From assembly GCA_031370825.1 (NCBI GenBank), contig JANMRB010000312.1:1-26654 (forward strand): a stretch of 26,654 nucleotides of DNA, written 5' to 3'. The notes beneath the pieces are model-generated. The model saw nothing but the letters and a program-made list of their open reading frames with translations. It did not search any database and was not told the DNA's origin. Source of the stretch: JAENVT01 sp031370825. GTDB lineage: Bacteria > Actinomycetota > Acidimicrobiia > Acidimicrobiales > Ilumatobacteraceae. Position 1 is the first letter of the stretch. The number at the start of each line of letters is the position of its first letter. Position numbers and translations under genes: made by a program. Shown one piece after another: positions 15,886 through 22,594 of the stretch.

Positions 15886-15903
15886 TGCGCCATCAATCGC
15901 TGC

Positions 15904-15911
15904 GGGAAGGG
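15904..15911 (+). promoter_or_regulatory. Strong ribosome-binding site (GGAAGGGG) for the DUF559-like gene
   Basis: A purine-rich GGAAGGGG lies 7 nt before the ATG at 15919 and decides that start over an in-frame candidate at 15865. Unlike most head genes in this window, this gene therefore looks leadered. Confidence 0.5.
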
Positions 15912-15918
15912 GCCGATC

Positions 15919-16824
15919 ATGGATCGATTTCGCTGGGCCGAGCGTCACGATGGTTTGATCACGACCGACATTGCCCGTACCTCGGGTCAAACCAAACGTC
16001 AGCTGGCGGCAGACCGTGCGTCCGGACGCACCCGCTCGGTGCGCCGGGGAGTGGCCGTGGTCAATGGCACGCCGCCGACGTGGCGGCAGGCAGTCCGCGC
16101 CGTTCTCCTGTCTTGCGGCGACCACGTGGCAGCATCACATTGGACTGCCCTGCCCCTCCTTGGCTCCGATTCCGTCAGCTATATCGATTGCATCCACGTC
16201 ATCGCCGACCTGCCTCGCCGAGTTGCGCTGGAGGGAGTCGTCGCCCACCGATCGGGTCTCATCGAGAAAGGCGATGTGGTGATTCGTGACGGTATGAGAT
16301 GCACGTCGCCACTGCGAACCGTGATCGATCTCAGCGGATCGATGTCGCCGTATGAATTGGGCAAAGTCGTCGATGACCTACTTCGTCGCAAGCTGTTGCA
16401 ACTCGACGAACTGCGCGACCGGGTCGGGCGAACGCGGCCAGCACCCGGAAGGTCCGTGGCGACGTTGCGCAAGGTCTTGGCCCACCGTCTCCCTGGATAT
16501 GACCCCGGTGAGAGCGAGCTCGAGGCACGCATCGTCCGAATAATCGACGCCCACGCGCTGCCACAACCCGCTCATCAGCACCGTGTCAGCTACGGAAGGC
16601 GGCGGTATCGAATCGATTTTGCCTGGCCCGACCGCAAGCTGTATCTGGAGGGCAATGGCTTCGGGTCTCACGTGCTGGCCACCGATCTCGACAGCGACGC
16701 TCGCCGTCAGAACGAACTGGTGCTCGACGGGTGGGTGCCGATCGAAATCACGTGGCGAATGTCCGACACCGAGATCGCCACGACGATCCGCCGCTTTCTG
16801 GCGCTCTCGATCAAGCGTTTGTAA
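15919..16824 (+). CDS. AbiEi-like N-terminal / DUF559 (Vsr-like) C-terminal putative nuclease
   Basis: This 301-aa protein is of a type common and multi-copy in actinobacteria, without an established function. The N-terminal part (about 1-60) resembles the winged-helix AbiEi-antitoxin-type domain (ITTDIARTSGQTKRQL... followed by a basic segment with VRRGVAVV). The C-terminal part (about 195-300) resembles DUF559, a PD-(D/E)XK/Vsr-type nuclease fold: acidic ESELE (198-202), YRIDFAWP with Asp233, LYLEGNG with Glu244, a conserved basic DARRQNELVLDGW segment (about 260-272) and a final ITWR strand (277-280). The usual E-x-D/K is E-x-N here, so activity is uncertain. There is no AbiEii-like toxin gene next to it. 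Its stop codon lies inside the first of two palindromic repeats, and another similar element lies just upstream. ATG 15919 follows GGAAGGGG. The gene sits alone between two housekeeping units and may be a mobile or lineage-specific insertion. Confidence 0.75.
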   Translation: MDRFRWAERHDGLITTDIARTSGQTKRQLAADRASGRTRSVRRGVAVVNGTPPTWRQAVRAVLLSCGDHVAASHWTALPLLGSDSVSYIDCIHVIADLPRRVALEGVVAHRSGLIEKGDVVIRDGMRCTSPLRTVIDLSGSMSPYELGKVVDDLLRRKLLQLDELRDRVGRTRPAPGRSVATLRKVLAHRLPGYDPGESELEARIVRIIDAHALPQPAHQHRVSYGRRRYRIDFAWPDRKLYLEGNGFGSHVLATDLDSDARRQNELVLDGWVPIEITWRMSDTEIATTIRRFLALSIKRL

Positions 16825-16860
16825 CCGGGGGACCCTATGCGGGTCCTACGGCTCCAAACG
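16813..16860. repeat. 48-bp palindromic repeat, copy 1 (contains the DUF559-gene stop codon)
   Basis: A hairpin-forming unit: CGTTTG (16816-16821) pairs with CAAACG (16855-16860), CCG (16825-16827) with CGG (16849-16851), and GGACCC (16830-16835) with GGGTCC (16841-16846), around the loop TATGC. The stop codon TAA of the upstream gene (16822-16824) is in the 5' arm. Copy 1 differs from copy 2 at two positions (GG versus CA after the CCG). There is no T-tract, so it is not a classical terminator, but it could stop or stabilise the mRNA end. Confidence 0.9.
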
Positions 16861-16884
16861 TGGGCTTCGGGCGGTCCCGCGACG

Positions 16885-16932
16885 AAGCGTTTGTAACCGC
16901 AGGACCCTATGCGGGTCCTACGGCTCCAAACG
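16885..16932. repeat. 48-bp palindromic repeat, copy 2
   Basis: Identical to copy 1 at 46 of 48 positions and in the same orientation, with a 72-bp period (24-bp unrelated spacer). Paired arms: CGTTTG (16888-16893) with CAAACG (16927-16932), CCG (16897-16899) with CGG (16921-16923), and GGACCC (16902-16907) with GGGTCC (16913-16918). The preserved palindrome in both copies argues for selection on the folded RNA or DNA, or for recent duplication. Confidence 0.9.
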
Positions 16933-16963
16933 CTCGTTCGGTCGGGGGTGGGGGTCACGGCGC

Positions 16964-16969
16964 TACCGT
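16964..16969 (+). promoter_or_regulatory. Candidate -10 hexamer (TACCGT) for leaderless Nudix gene
   Basis: TACCGT, a TANNNT match, ends 7 nt before the GTG at 16977. No Shine-Dalgarno is present. It would drive the long Nudix-rarA-glcDE unit. The remainder of the 152-bp gap is taken up by the two palindromic repeats and a G-rich stretch (16941-16956). Confidence 0.45.
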
Positions 16970-16976
16970 GACTTGA

Positions 16977-17429
16977 GTGAGCAGTCAGAACTTCCGAGCC
17001 GGGGTTGTGGTGGTTGTTCGGCACCCCAATCTCACCGAGATCCTGGCGTTCGAGCGTTCTGATGTGGCCGGGAGCTGGCAGCTTCCACAGGGTGGATTGC
17101 ACCAGGGCGAGGAGCCGATCGCGGCTGCGTGGCGGGAGTTGATGGAGGAAACAGGTCTGGGTGAGAAAGATGTGGTCGCTCGCGTCGAGTTTCCCGAATG
17201 GGTCGCCTACGAGTGGCCGGAAGACGTCATCCGCGAACACGGCCGCGACGGTCGGAGGCGTGGCCAGGTGCAGAAGTGGTTCGTGTTCGACGCGCTGCAC
17301 GCTGACATCGAGCCGAGCCCGGACGGCAGCGAGTTCGTCACGTGGAAATGGGTTCACACGAGTTGGATGATCGCCCACGTCGTCGAGTTCCGCCGAGCCG
17401 CGTACCAACGAGTGCTGGGAACGCTGTGA
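16977..17429 (+). CDS. Nudix hydrolase, RppH/Ap4A-hydrolase-like
   Basis: This 150-aa Nudix protein hydrolyses a nucleoside diphosphate linked to another moiety; the overall form is like RNA pyrophosphohydrolase (RppH) or diadenosine polyphosphate hydrolase. The Nudix box is complete: it begins at Gly40 and reads GLHQGEEPIAAAW then RELMEETGL (to 61), matching G-x5-E-x7-R-E-U-x-E-E-x-G-U. Preceding it is the family SWQLPQGG segment (33-40), and afterwards an EWVAYEWP segment and the RGQVQKWFVF strand, as in RppH-type enzymes. The exact substrate cannot be told from sequence. Its start is GTG 16977, apparently leaderless, and its stop overlaps the rarA start (GTGA), so it heads a long overlapping gene cluster. 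Confidence 0.9.
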   Translation: MSSQNFRAGVVVVVRHPNLTEILAFERSDVAGSWQLPQGGLHQGEEPIAAAWRELMEETGLGEKDVVARVEFPEWVAYEWPEDVIREHGRDGRRRGQVQKWFVFDALHADIEPSPDGSEFVTWKWVHTSWMIAHVVEFRRAAYQRVLGTL

Positions 17430-18700
17430 GCGACCTGTTCACCGACGCGGCGGAGCGACATCTCCGCAGCCACGCGCCGTTGGCAGCGCGTCTCCGCCCG
17501 CGAACGCTCGACGACGTGGTCGGCCAGGACCACCTCGTCGGTCCCGGGAAACCACTGAGACGGCTTGTCGAGCAGGACCGCTTGACCAGCGCGATCTTTT
17601 GGGGACCGCCAGGAACAGGCAAGACCACATTGGCGCTGGCAGTTGCCGGCAGCACCAAACGGGTCTTCGAACAGATGAGCGCGGTCAATGCCGGCATCAA
17701 GGACGTTCGTGACGTGATCGAACGGGCCCGTCAACGAATCGGCGAGCACGGCAGGGGGACGATCCTGTTCCTCGACGAGATCCACAGGTTCAACAAGGCC
17801 CAGCAGGATGGACTGTTGCCGGCGGTCGAGGACGGCACGCTGACGATGATCGGAGCGACGACCGAGAATCCATTCTTCGAGGTCAACCCTCCATTGCGCA
17901 GCCGCAGCACCCTCTTCCGTCTGGAGCCGCTCGACCGGGAAGCGATCGAGGTGCTGGTGAAGCGCGGTCTCGAGGCCGAGGGCACCACAGCGAGCGCAGA
18001 GGCGATCGAACATCTCGTCGACAGAGCCGGAGGCGACGGGCGGCAGGTCTTGACGGCGCTCGAAGTCGCGTGTGCTCTGGCTGATCCGGGCTCGGTCGAG
18101 CTCGGCCACGTCGAGGCTGCACTGGGTACCAGCGCGCTGCGCTACGGCCGGGATGACCACTACGACGTGATCAGCGCGTTCATCAAGAGCATGCGCGGCA
18201 GCGATCCACAGGCCGCGGTGTACTACCTGGCCAGGATGCTCGAGGCAGGGGAGGATGCCCGCTTCATCGCTCGTCGCATGATCATCTTCGCCAGCGAAGA
18301 CATCGGCATGGCCGACTCGCAGGCACTTCTCGTGGCGGTGGCGGCCGCACAAGCGGTCGAACATGTCGGGCTGCCTGAGGCCCAACTCAACCTGAGCCAG
18401 GCCGCTGTACACCTCGCGACGGCTCCGAAGAGCAATCGCTCTGCCCTCGCGATCTGGAACGCCAGAGGCGACGTGCAGGACGGAGCGATCGGGGAAGTGC
18501 CGCCCCACCTTCGCGATGCGCACTACAAGGGCGCTCAGTCACTGGGCCACGGGGTCGGCTACGACTACCCTCATGACAATCCGCAGGGGTGGGTCGAGCA
18601 GCAGTATCTTCCGGATGCCCAGCGCGACAAGCAGTACTACGAACCGAGTGATCACGGAGCTGAGGCAGACGTGGCAAGGCGAATGGACGAACGCAAATGA
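17426..18700 (+). CDS. rarA: Replication-associated recombination protein RarA (MgsA), AAA+ ATPase
   Basis: RarA/MgsA (424 aa from GTG 17426) is a clamp-loader-like AAA+ ATPase that acts at stalled replication forks; it is related to eukaryotic WRNIP1. Visible motifs are the N-terminal PLAARLRPRTLDDVVGQDHLVG (about 19-39), Walker A GPPGTGKT (60-67), Walker B LFLDEIH (114-120), sensor I GATTENP (143-149), an arginine-finger segment LRSRS (157-161), and the C-terminal MgsA tetramerisation domain (about 255-415) with SFMRG-like IKSMRGSDPQAAVYYLARML. A longer frame from 17342 lies over the Nudix gene and has no homologous content. The start overlaps the Nudix stop (GTGA) and the stop overlaps the next start (ATGA). 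Confidence 0.96.
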   Translation: MSDLFTDAAERHLRSHAPLAARLRPRTLDDVVGQDHLVGPGKPLRRLVEQDRLTSAIFWGPPGTGKTTLALAVAGSTKRVFEQMSAVNAGIKDVRDVIERARQRIGEHGRGTILFLDEIHRFNKAQQDGLLPAVEDGTLTMIGATTENPFFEVNPPLRSRSTLFRLEPLDREAIEVLVKRGLEAEGTTASAEAIEHLVDRAGGDGRQVLTALEVACALADPGSVELGHVEAALGTSALRYGRDDHYDVISAFIKSMRGSDPQAAVYYLARMLEAGEDARFIARRMIIFASEDIGMADSQALLVAVAAAQAVEHVGLPEAQLNLSQAAVHLATAPKSNRSALAIWNARGDVQDGAIGEVPPHLRDAHYKGAQSLGHGVGYDYPHDNPQGWVEQQYLPDAQRDKQYYEPSDHGAEADVARRMDERK

Positions 18701-19086
18701 CCGCAGGTGAGCTCGCAATTGTCCTGGCAGCCGTGCTGTTGTGCATCGGTTTTGCCGCGCTGATCCTGGTGCTGTCACGAGTGCTCGACATCACGAAGTC
18801 GCTCCGCACCGAAGTTGTGTCCTTGCGCCAGGAGACCGAGCCGTTGCTCGTCGAACTGCGCGCCTCGACCGCCGACGCCAAGGCCACCGTGGCCGAAGCA
18901 AGGGGCGATCTGGAGCGCTTCGATCGCGTGCTCGGCTCCGCAGAAGCCATCAGTGGCGCAGTAGCAGGTGGCAGCCGTGTCGCGAGGGCCGCGCTCAGCA
19001 CACCGGTGATCAAGACCGCGGCACTCGCCACTGGCACATCGAGGGCGGTCCGGCGCCTTCGTCGCAGGGAACGGAGATCGGCATGA
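18697..19086 (+). CDS. DUF948-like single-span membrane protein
   Basis: This 129-aa protein has one N-terminal membrane helix (about 6-27, AIVLAAVLLCIGFAALILVLS) followed by a long polar helical, probably coiled-coil, stretch (about 30-80) with regularly spaced hydrophobic residues, and a very basic tail (RRLRRRERR). This is the pattern of DUF948 proteins, which are commonly encoded beside rarA in actinobacteria. Function is unknown. Both ends overlap neighbours by 4 nt (ATGA), so it is translated within the same operon as rarA and the next small gene. Confidence 0.8.
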   Translation: MTAGELAIVLAAVLLCIGFAALILVLSRVLDITKSLRTEVVSLRQETEPLLVELRASTADAKATVAEARGDLERFDRVLGSAEAISGAVAGGSRVARAALSTPVIKTAALATGTSRAVRRLRRRERRSA

Positions 19087-19430
19087 TCAAGCGGATGAGC
19101 TGGTTCGTCGGCGGTGCTGTCGCCGGCGTGGCCGGGGTCGGCATGGCGAAGCGAAAGATGAAGAAGGCCGCCAACCAACTGACTCCGAAGAAGATCGCCC
19201 ACGGCGTCACCAGCCGTGTCCACGATGCATTCGCCGAGGGCCGCATGGCGATGCGCAGCAGGGAGGCCGAGCTGCGTGCCCGGCTGGATGGAAACGCGCA
19301 GACCTTGGCCGATCATCTTGACGACGGCGACGAGGTTCTCATCGACGGTCGACCGGTCCAGCCTGGTCAGGTGATCGTCCTCAAGCAAGTGCGAGACCGC
19401 GGCAGCGATCGAGGACGACGGCGCGCATGA
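19083..19430 (+). CDS. Small DUF6167-like protein of unknown function
   Basis: This 115-aa protein starts with a short hydrophobic segment (about 7-22, WFVGGAVAGVAGVGMA) next to several basic residues, then an alpha-helical amphipathic region and a charged C-terminal half ending in DRGRRR. A similar small gene typically follows the DUF948 gene downstream of rarA in actinobacteria (the DUF6167 type); I base the label on context and general pattern. It could be a peripheral or single-span membrane protein. The start ATG 19083 overlaps the previous stop, and its own stop overlaps the glcD ATG. Function is not known. Confidence 0.65.
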   Translation: MIKRMSWFVGGAVAGVAGVGMAKRKMKKAANQLTPKKIAHGVTSRVHDAFAEGRMAMRSREAELRARLDGNAQTLADHLDDGDEVLIDGRPVQPGQVIVLKQVRDRGSDRGRRRA

Positions 19431-20848
19431 ACGAGGTGTTGGTCGCCGAACTCGGTGCAGTCCTGTCACACGATCGCGTCCGCATCGGTAGCACGGAACT
19501 TGCGCTCTACAGACGTGACGCCTCCAACATCGAAGGACAGGCCGGCGTGGTGTGCTTCCCGACCAGCACCGAGGAAGTCCAGGCGTGCGTGCGCGTCGCG
19601 GTTCGTCACGGCGTGCCGTTCATCGCTCGTGGTGCGGGCACGGGTCTGGCCGGGGGAGCGACGCCGCTCGATGACGCGGTGATGGTCGTCACCACCAAGA
19701 TGAACCGGGTGTTGTCGGTCGACCCCGTCACCCGGTTGGCGTGGGTCGAGCCCGGGGTTCTCAACCTCGACCTCACCAGGGCTGTCACGCCGCATGGTCT
19801 GCATTTCGCTCCCGACCCCAGCAGTCAGCAGAGCTGTTCGATCGGTGGCAACGTGGCCAACAACTCCGGCGGTCCTCATTGCCTCTCCGATGGCGTCACC
19901 ACGGCGCACGTGCTTGGATTGGAAGTCGTGTTGCCGGATGGCGAGATCGTCCAGCTGGGCGGGGACGAGGCTGAGCCGCAGAGCTACGATCTGCGTGGTG
20001 CGTTTGTCGGTAGCGAGGGGATGTGCGGCATCGCCACCAAGGTGTGCGTTCGCCTGACCCAGAACCCGCCGGCGGTCCGCACGATGCTGATGGACTTCAC
20101 GAGCGTGGAGGACGGCGCCCAGACGGTCAGTGCCATCATCGCCGCCGGCATGGTTCCGGCTGCGTTGGAGATGATGGACCAGCTGTGCACGCGTGCCGTG
20201 GAGGAGTACATCCATGCCGGCCTCCCGGTCGATGCTGCGGCAATCCTTCTCGTCGAGGTCGCCGGGCTTCCCCACGGCCTCGAGGCTGACGTGCAGCGGA
20301 TCGTCGAGATCGGCATGGCCCATGGGGCGGGAACGGTTCGCATTGCCAAGGACGAAGCCGAGCGAGCCTTGCTGTGGAAGGGTCGCAAGAACGCGTTCGG
20401 CGCCATTGCCCGCATCAAGCCGAACTACTACCTGCACGACACGGTGGTGCCGCGCCGCAGGCTTCCAGAGGTCCTCAAGGCGGTTTATGACATCGTCGAG
20501 CGGCATCAACTCATGGTGATGAACGTCTTTCATGCCGGCGACGGCAACCTGCACCCGTTGTTGGTGTTCGACAAACGCGAGCCGGGCATCATGGATCGTG
20601 TTCACGCCGCCGGGGAAGAGATCGTTCGCGTGTCCGTTGCCGCAGGGGGGGTGCTGTCGGGAGAACATGGCATCGGCCTCGAAAAGCGCGACTTCATGCC
20701 GCTGATGTTCTCCCCGGTCGACCTCGACGCCCAGGCCCGTCTGCGGCGCGCCTTCGACACCACCGGACTGGCCAACCCCAACAAGGTGCTGCCCACAGCC
20801 GCATCGTGTGGCGATCTTCAACACGTCCCGGAGGGTGCGTGGATCTAA
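19427..20848 (+). CDS. glcD: FAD-linked 2-hydroxyacid (glycolate-type) dehydrogenase subunit GlcD
   Basis: GlcD-type flavoproteins (473 aa here) oxidise glycolate, D-lactate or related D-2-hydroxyacids. The N-terminal PCMH FAD-binding domain (about 38-220) contains the pyrophosphate-binding ARGAGTGLAGGA segment (about 67-78), the PDPSSQQSCSIGGNVANNSGG stretch (about 128-148) split between two conserved loops, and a VVLPDGEI strand. The C-terminal FAD-oxidase domain has VFHAGDGNLHP with His369 and His376, SGEHGIG with His414, and a terminal DTTGLANPNKVLP. ATG 19427 overlaps the preceding stop. The next gene encodes the GlcE-like partner and a GlcF-like Fe-S subunit lies 2.6 kb downstream, so a GlcDEF complex is likely. 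Substrate choice between glycolate and D-lactate is not resolved. Confidence 0.92.
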   Translation: MNEVLVAELGAVLSHDRVRIGSTELALYRRDASNIEGQAGVVCFPTSTEEVQACVRVAVRHGVPFIARGAGTGLAGGATPLDDAVMVVTTKMNRVLSVDPVTRLAWVEPGVLNLDLTRAVTPHGLHFAPDPSSQQSCSIGGNVANNSGGPHCLSDGVTTAHVLGLEVVLPDGEIVQLGGDEAEPQSYDLRGAFVGSEGMCGIATKVCVRLTQNPPAVRTMLMDFTSVEDGAQTVSAIIAAGMVPAALEMMDQLCTRAVEEYIHAGLPVDAAAILLVEVAGLPHGLEADVQRIVEIGMAHGAGTVRIAKDEAERALLWKGRKNAFGAIARIKPNYYLHDTVVPRRRLPEVLKAVYDIVERHQLMVMNVFHAGDGNLHPLLVFDKREPGIMDRVHAAGEEIVRVSVAAGGVLSGEHGIGLEKRDFMPLMFSPVDLDAQARLRRAFDTTGLANPNKVLPTAASCGDLQHVPEGAWI

Positions 20849-21702
20849 CCGCGTTCGCCGACGAAGTCGGTGCAACCGGGGCGGTGACCATCACCGGGCT
20901 CGGCACGCGTGGCGGAGCGGTACCGGGACTGCGCACAGTGCGGCCGCCGGCCGGCATCGAGTGGATACAGGCCGACGAGATGACGATGCGCTGCGGCGCC
21001 GGCACGCCGGTCGACGATGTCGATGCAGCGCTAGCCGAGTTCGGCCAATGTCTCGCCATACCACCCGGCGGTACCATCGGCGGGGCCCTGTCCGTCGGGC
21101 GCAGCGGTATCAGGCGGCTGGGCTATGGGCCAGTTCGCGATGTGTTGTTGCAGGCGTGCTACGTCTCCGACGGAGGCCAGGTCGTCCAAGCGGGTGGACC
21201 GACGGTGAAGAACGTCAGCGGGTTCGACCTCTGTCGTTTGCTGGTGGGCGCGCGGGGCACCCTGGGTTTTCTCGGTGATTTGATCATCCGAACGCGTCCT
21301 CGACCGCAGCATTCGCAATGGTTCACCGCGGAAGCGTCAGATCCGTTCCCTACGTTCGCCCAGCTGTATCGCCCGACATCGGTGTTGTGGAACGGGTCGC
21401 GCCTCTGGGCCCTGCTCGAGGGGCACCCCGACGATGTCTCCGCGCAGGCGGCGGGTTGCTCGCTGCACGCCTGCGAGAGGCCGCCAGAGCTTCCATCGGG
21501 AAGCAGACGTGTCGTCGCTCCCGCCGCGGTCGTTTCGCTCACTGGCACGTTCGTGGCCGAGGTCGGCATCGGCATCGTTCACCATGCTGACCCTGAACCG
21601 GTAGGCGACCGTTCCGAATCGTCAGTGACGAAACTTGCCAGGCGAATCAAGAACGAATTCGACCCCAGCGGACGGCTCAATCCCGGTGTCGACCTCGGCT
21701 GA
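20839..21702 (+). CDS. glcE: Glycolate-oxidase-type FAD-binding subunit GlcE
   Basis: This 287-aa FAD-binding subunit matches GlcE: an N-terminal half with VTITGLGTRGG (about 16-26), the IPPGGTIGGALSVG loop (about 74-87), GPVRDVLL (about 97-104), VKNVSGFDLCRLLVGARGTLGFL (about 123-145, split by one conserved turn) and a C-terminal RRIKNEFDPSGRLNPG segment. It is shorter than the E. coli protein (350 aa) with reduced middle and C-terminal parts. The chosen start is GTG 20839, with GGAGGG a few bases upstream and a 10-nt overlap with glcD; an earlier in-frame codon near 20806 would add residues inside glcD. It is the coupled partner of GlcD and probably docks it to the Fe-S subunit. Confidence 0.85.
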   Translation: MDLTAFADEVGATGAVTITGLGTRGGAVPGLRTVRPPAGIEWIQADEMTMRCGAGTPVDDVDAALAEFGQCLAIPPGGTIGGALSVGRSGIRRLGYGPVRDVLLQACYVSDGGQVVQAGGPTVKNVSGFDLCRLLVGARGTLGFLGDLIIRTRPRPQHSQWFTAEASDPFPTFAQLYRPTSVLWNGSRLWALLEGHPDDVSAQAAGCSLHACERPPELPSGSRRVVAPAAVVSLTGTFVAEVGIGIVHHADPEPVGDRSESSVTKLARRIKNEFDPSGRLNPGVDLG

Positions 21703-22594
21703 GCTGCCCTTCGTCGCAGCACCTCCAGGCACGATCGAATCGGTGACCCGGTCCGCCGAAGTGGCTGCGGCACACTGGGGGTTCGCGGAGCCCCACATCC
21801 TCCGCATGGGGATGAACGCCATCTTCACAGCAGGCGACGGTGTGCTGTTGAGGGTCGGTCGGCCTACCGCGCCCGCCGGCCAGGCGATCTGGTTGGCGGA
21901 CGTGTTGACACGAGCCGGTGTGCGAGTACCTCAGTACCTACGCCACGACCCCTTTCTGGCCGACGATCATGCTGTTTTTGCCATTGGCGCCATCGAGGGC
22001 GCCGGTCCGCTCGATTGGGCCGCGGTCGGCGAGATGATCGCGTTGCTCCACCGCGTCGACCCGAACAGGGTGGCGCCGGGCTATCCGCTGCCGTTCTGCG
22101 GCGACTTTCCGTGGTGGGACTTCGAGACGTTGCTGCGCGAGGTCGGCAGCGACCTCGACGCGTCGTCACGTTCGGCGATCGTCGATGCCATCGATCGGAG
22201 CCTGCCGCTGCTGGACGAACAGCGGAGTTCGCAGACGGTCGTGTGTCACGGCGACGTTCATCCGGGCAACGTCCTGCAATCCGATGTGGGCCCCGTCGTG
22301 CTCGACTGGGACCTGCTGTGCCGTGGTCCCTCGTCCTGGGACCACGCTCCCTTGATGACGTGGACCGAGCGGTGGGGTGGTGAGCCCGGCATCTACGAGG
22401 CCTTCGCCGACGGCTATGGATGTTCGTTCCGTGGCGATCCGTTGGGCGACGCGATCGCCGAGCTTCGGCTCGTAGCAGCGACGTTGATGCGCGTTCGCGC
22501 AGCTCGTCTCGACACCATCGCAGTCGACGAGGCCGAGCTGCGGTTGCGCTACTGGCGAGGCGAAGCCGACGCGCCGCAATGGCACGCGCAATGA
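21686..22594 (+). CDS. APH/choline-kinase-family phosphotransferase
   Basis: This is a 302-aa kinase-fold phosphotransferase of the aminoglycoside phosphotransferase (APH) superfamily. The catalytic loop HGDVHPGN (His188-Asn195, catalytic Asp190) and the metal-binding VVLDWD segment (Asp207, Asp209) are intact; an N-terminal lobe with a short VLLRVGRP strand precedes them. Such proteins phosphorylate small alcohols or amines, and most chromosomal copies are not resistance enzymes, so antibiotic resistance should not be inferred. The start is uncertain: GTG 21686 overlaps the glcE stop by 17 nt without a clear ribosome-binding site, while TTG 21635 would give a longer overlap. Its stop abuts the convergent DNA-glycosylase gene with no spacer. 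Its role beside glcDE is unknown. Confidence 0.83.
   Translation: MSTSAELPFVAAPPGTIESVTRSAEVAAAHWGFAEPHILRMGMNAIFTAGDGVLLRVGRPTAPAGQAIWLADVLTRAGVRVPQYLRHDPFLADDHAVFAIGAIEGAGPLDWAAVGEMIALLHRVDPNRVAPGYPLPFCGDFPWWDFETLLREVGSDLDASSRSAIVDAIDRSLPLLDEQRSSQTVVCHGDVHPGNVLQSDVGPVVLDWDLLCRGPSSWDHAPLMTWTERWGGEPGIYEAFADGYGCSFRGDPLGDAIAELRLVAATLMRVRAARLDTIAVDEAELRLRYWRGEADAPQWHAQ

Noticed and set aside
15919..16824. A type IV toxin-antitoxin (AbiE) operon
   Set aside because: Only the AbiEi-like N-terminal domain is present, fused to a DUF559-like region; no AbiEii nucleotidyltransferase toxin gene is adjacent.
16813..16932. A CRISPR array or intrinsic terminators
   Set aside because: Only two repeat units with a 24-bp spacer, long perfect palindromes and no cas genes; no T-tract follows either hairpin.
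21686..22594. An aminoglycoside resistance gene
   Set aside because: The kinase loop is present, but the protein is a generic chromosomal APH-superfamily member in a metabolic operon; nothing indicates a resistance substrate.
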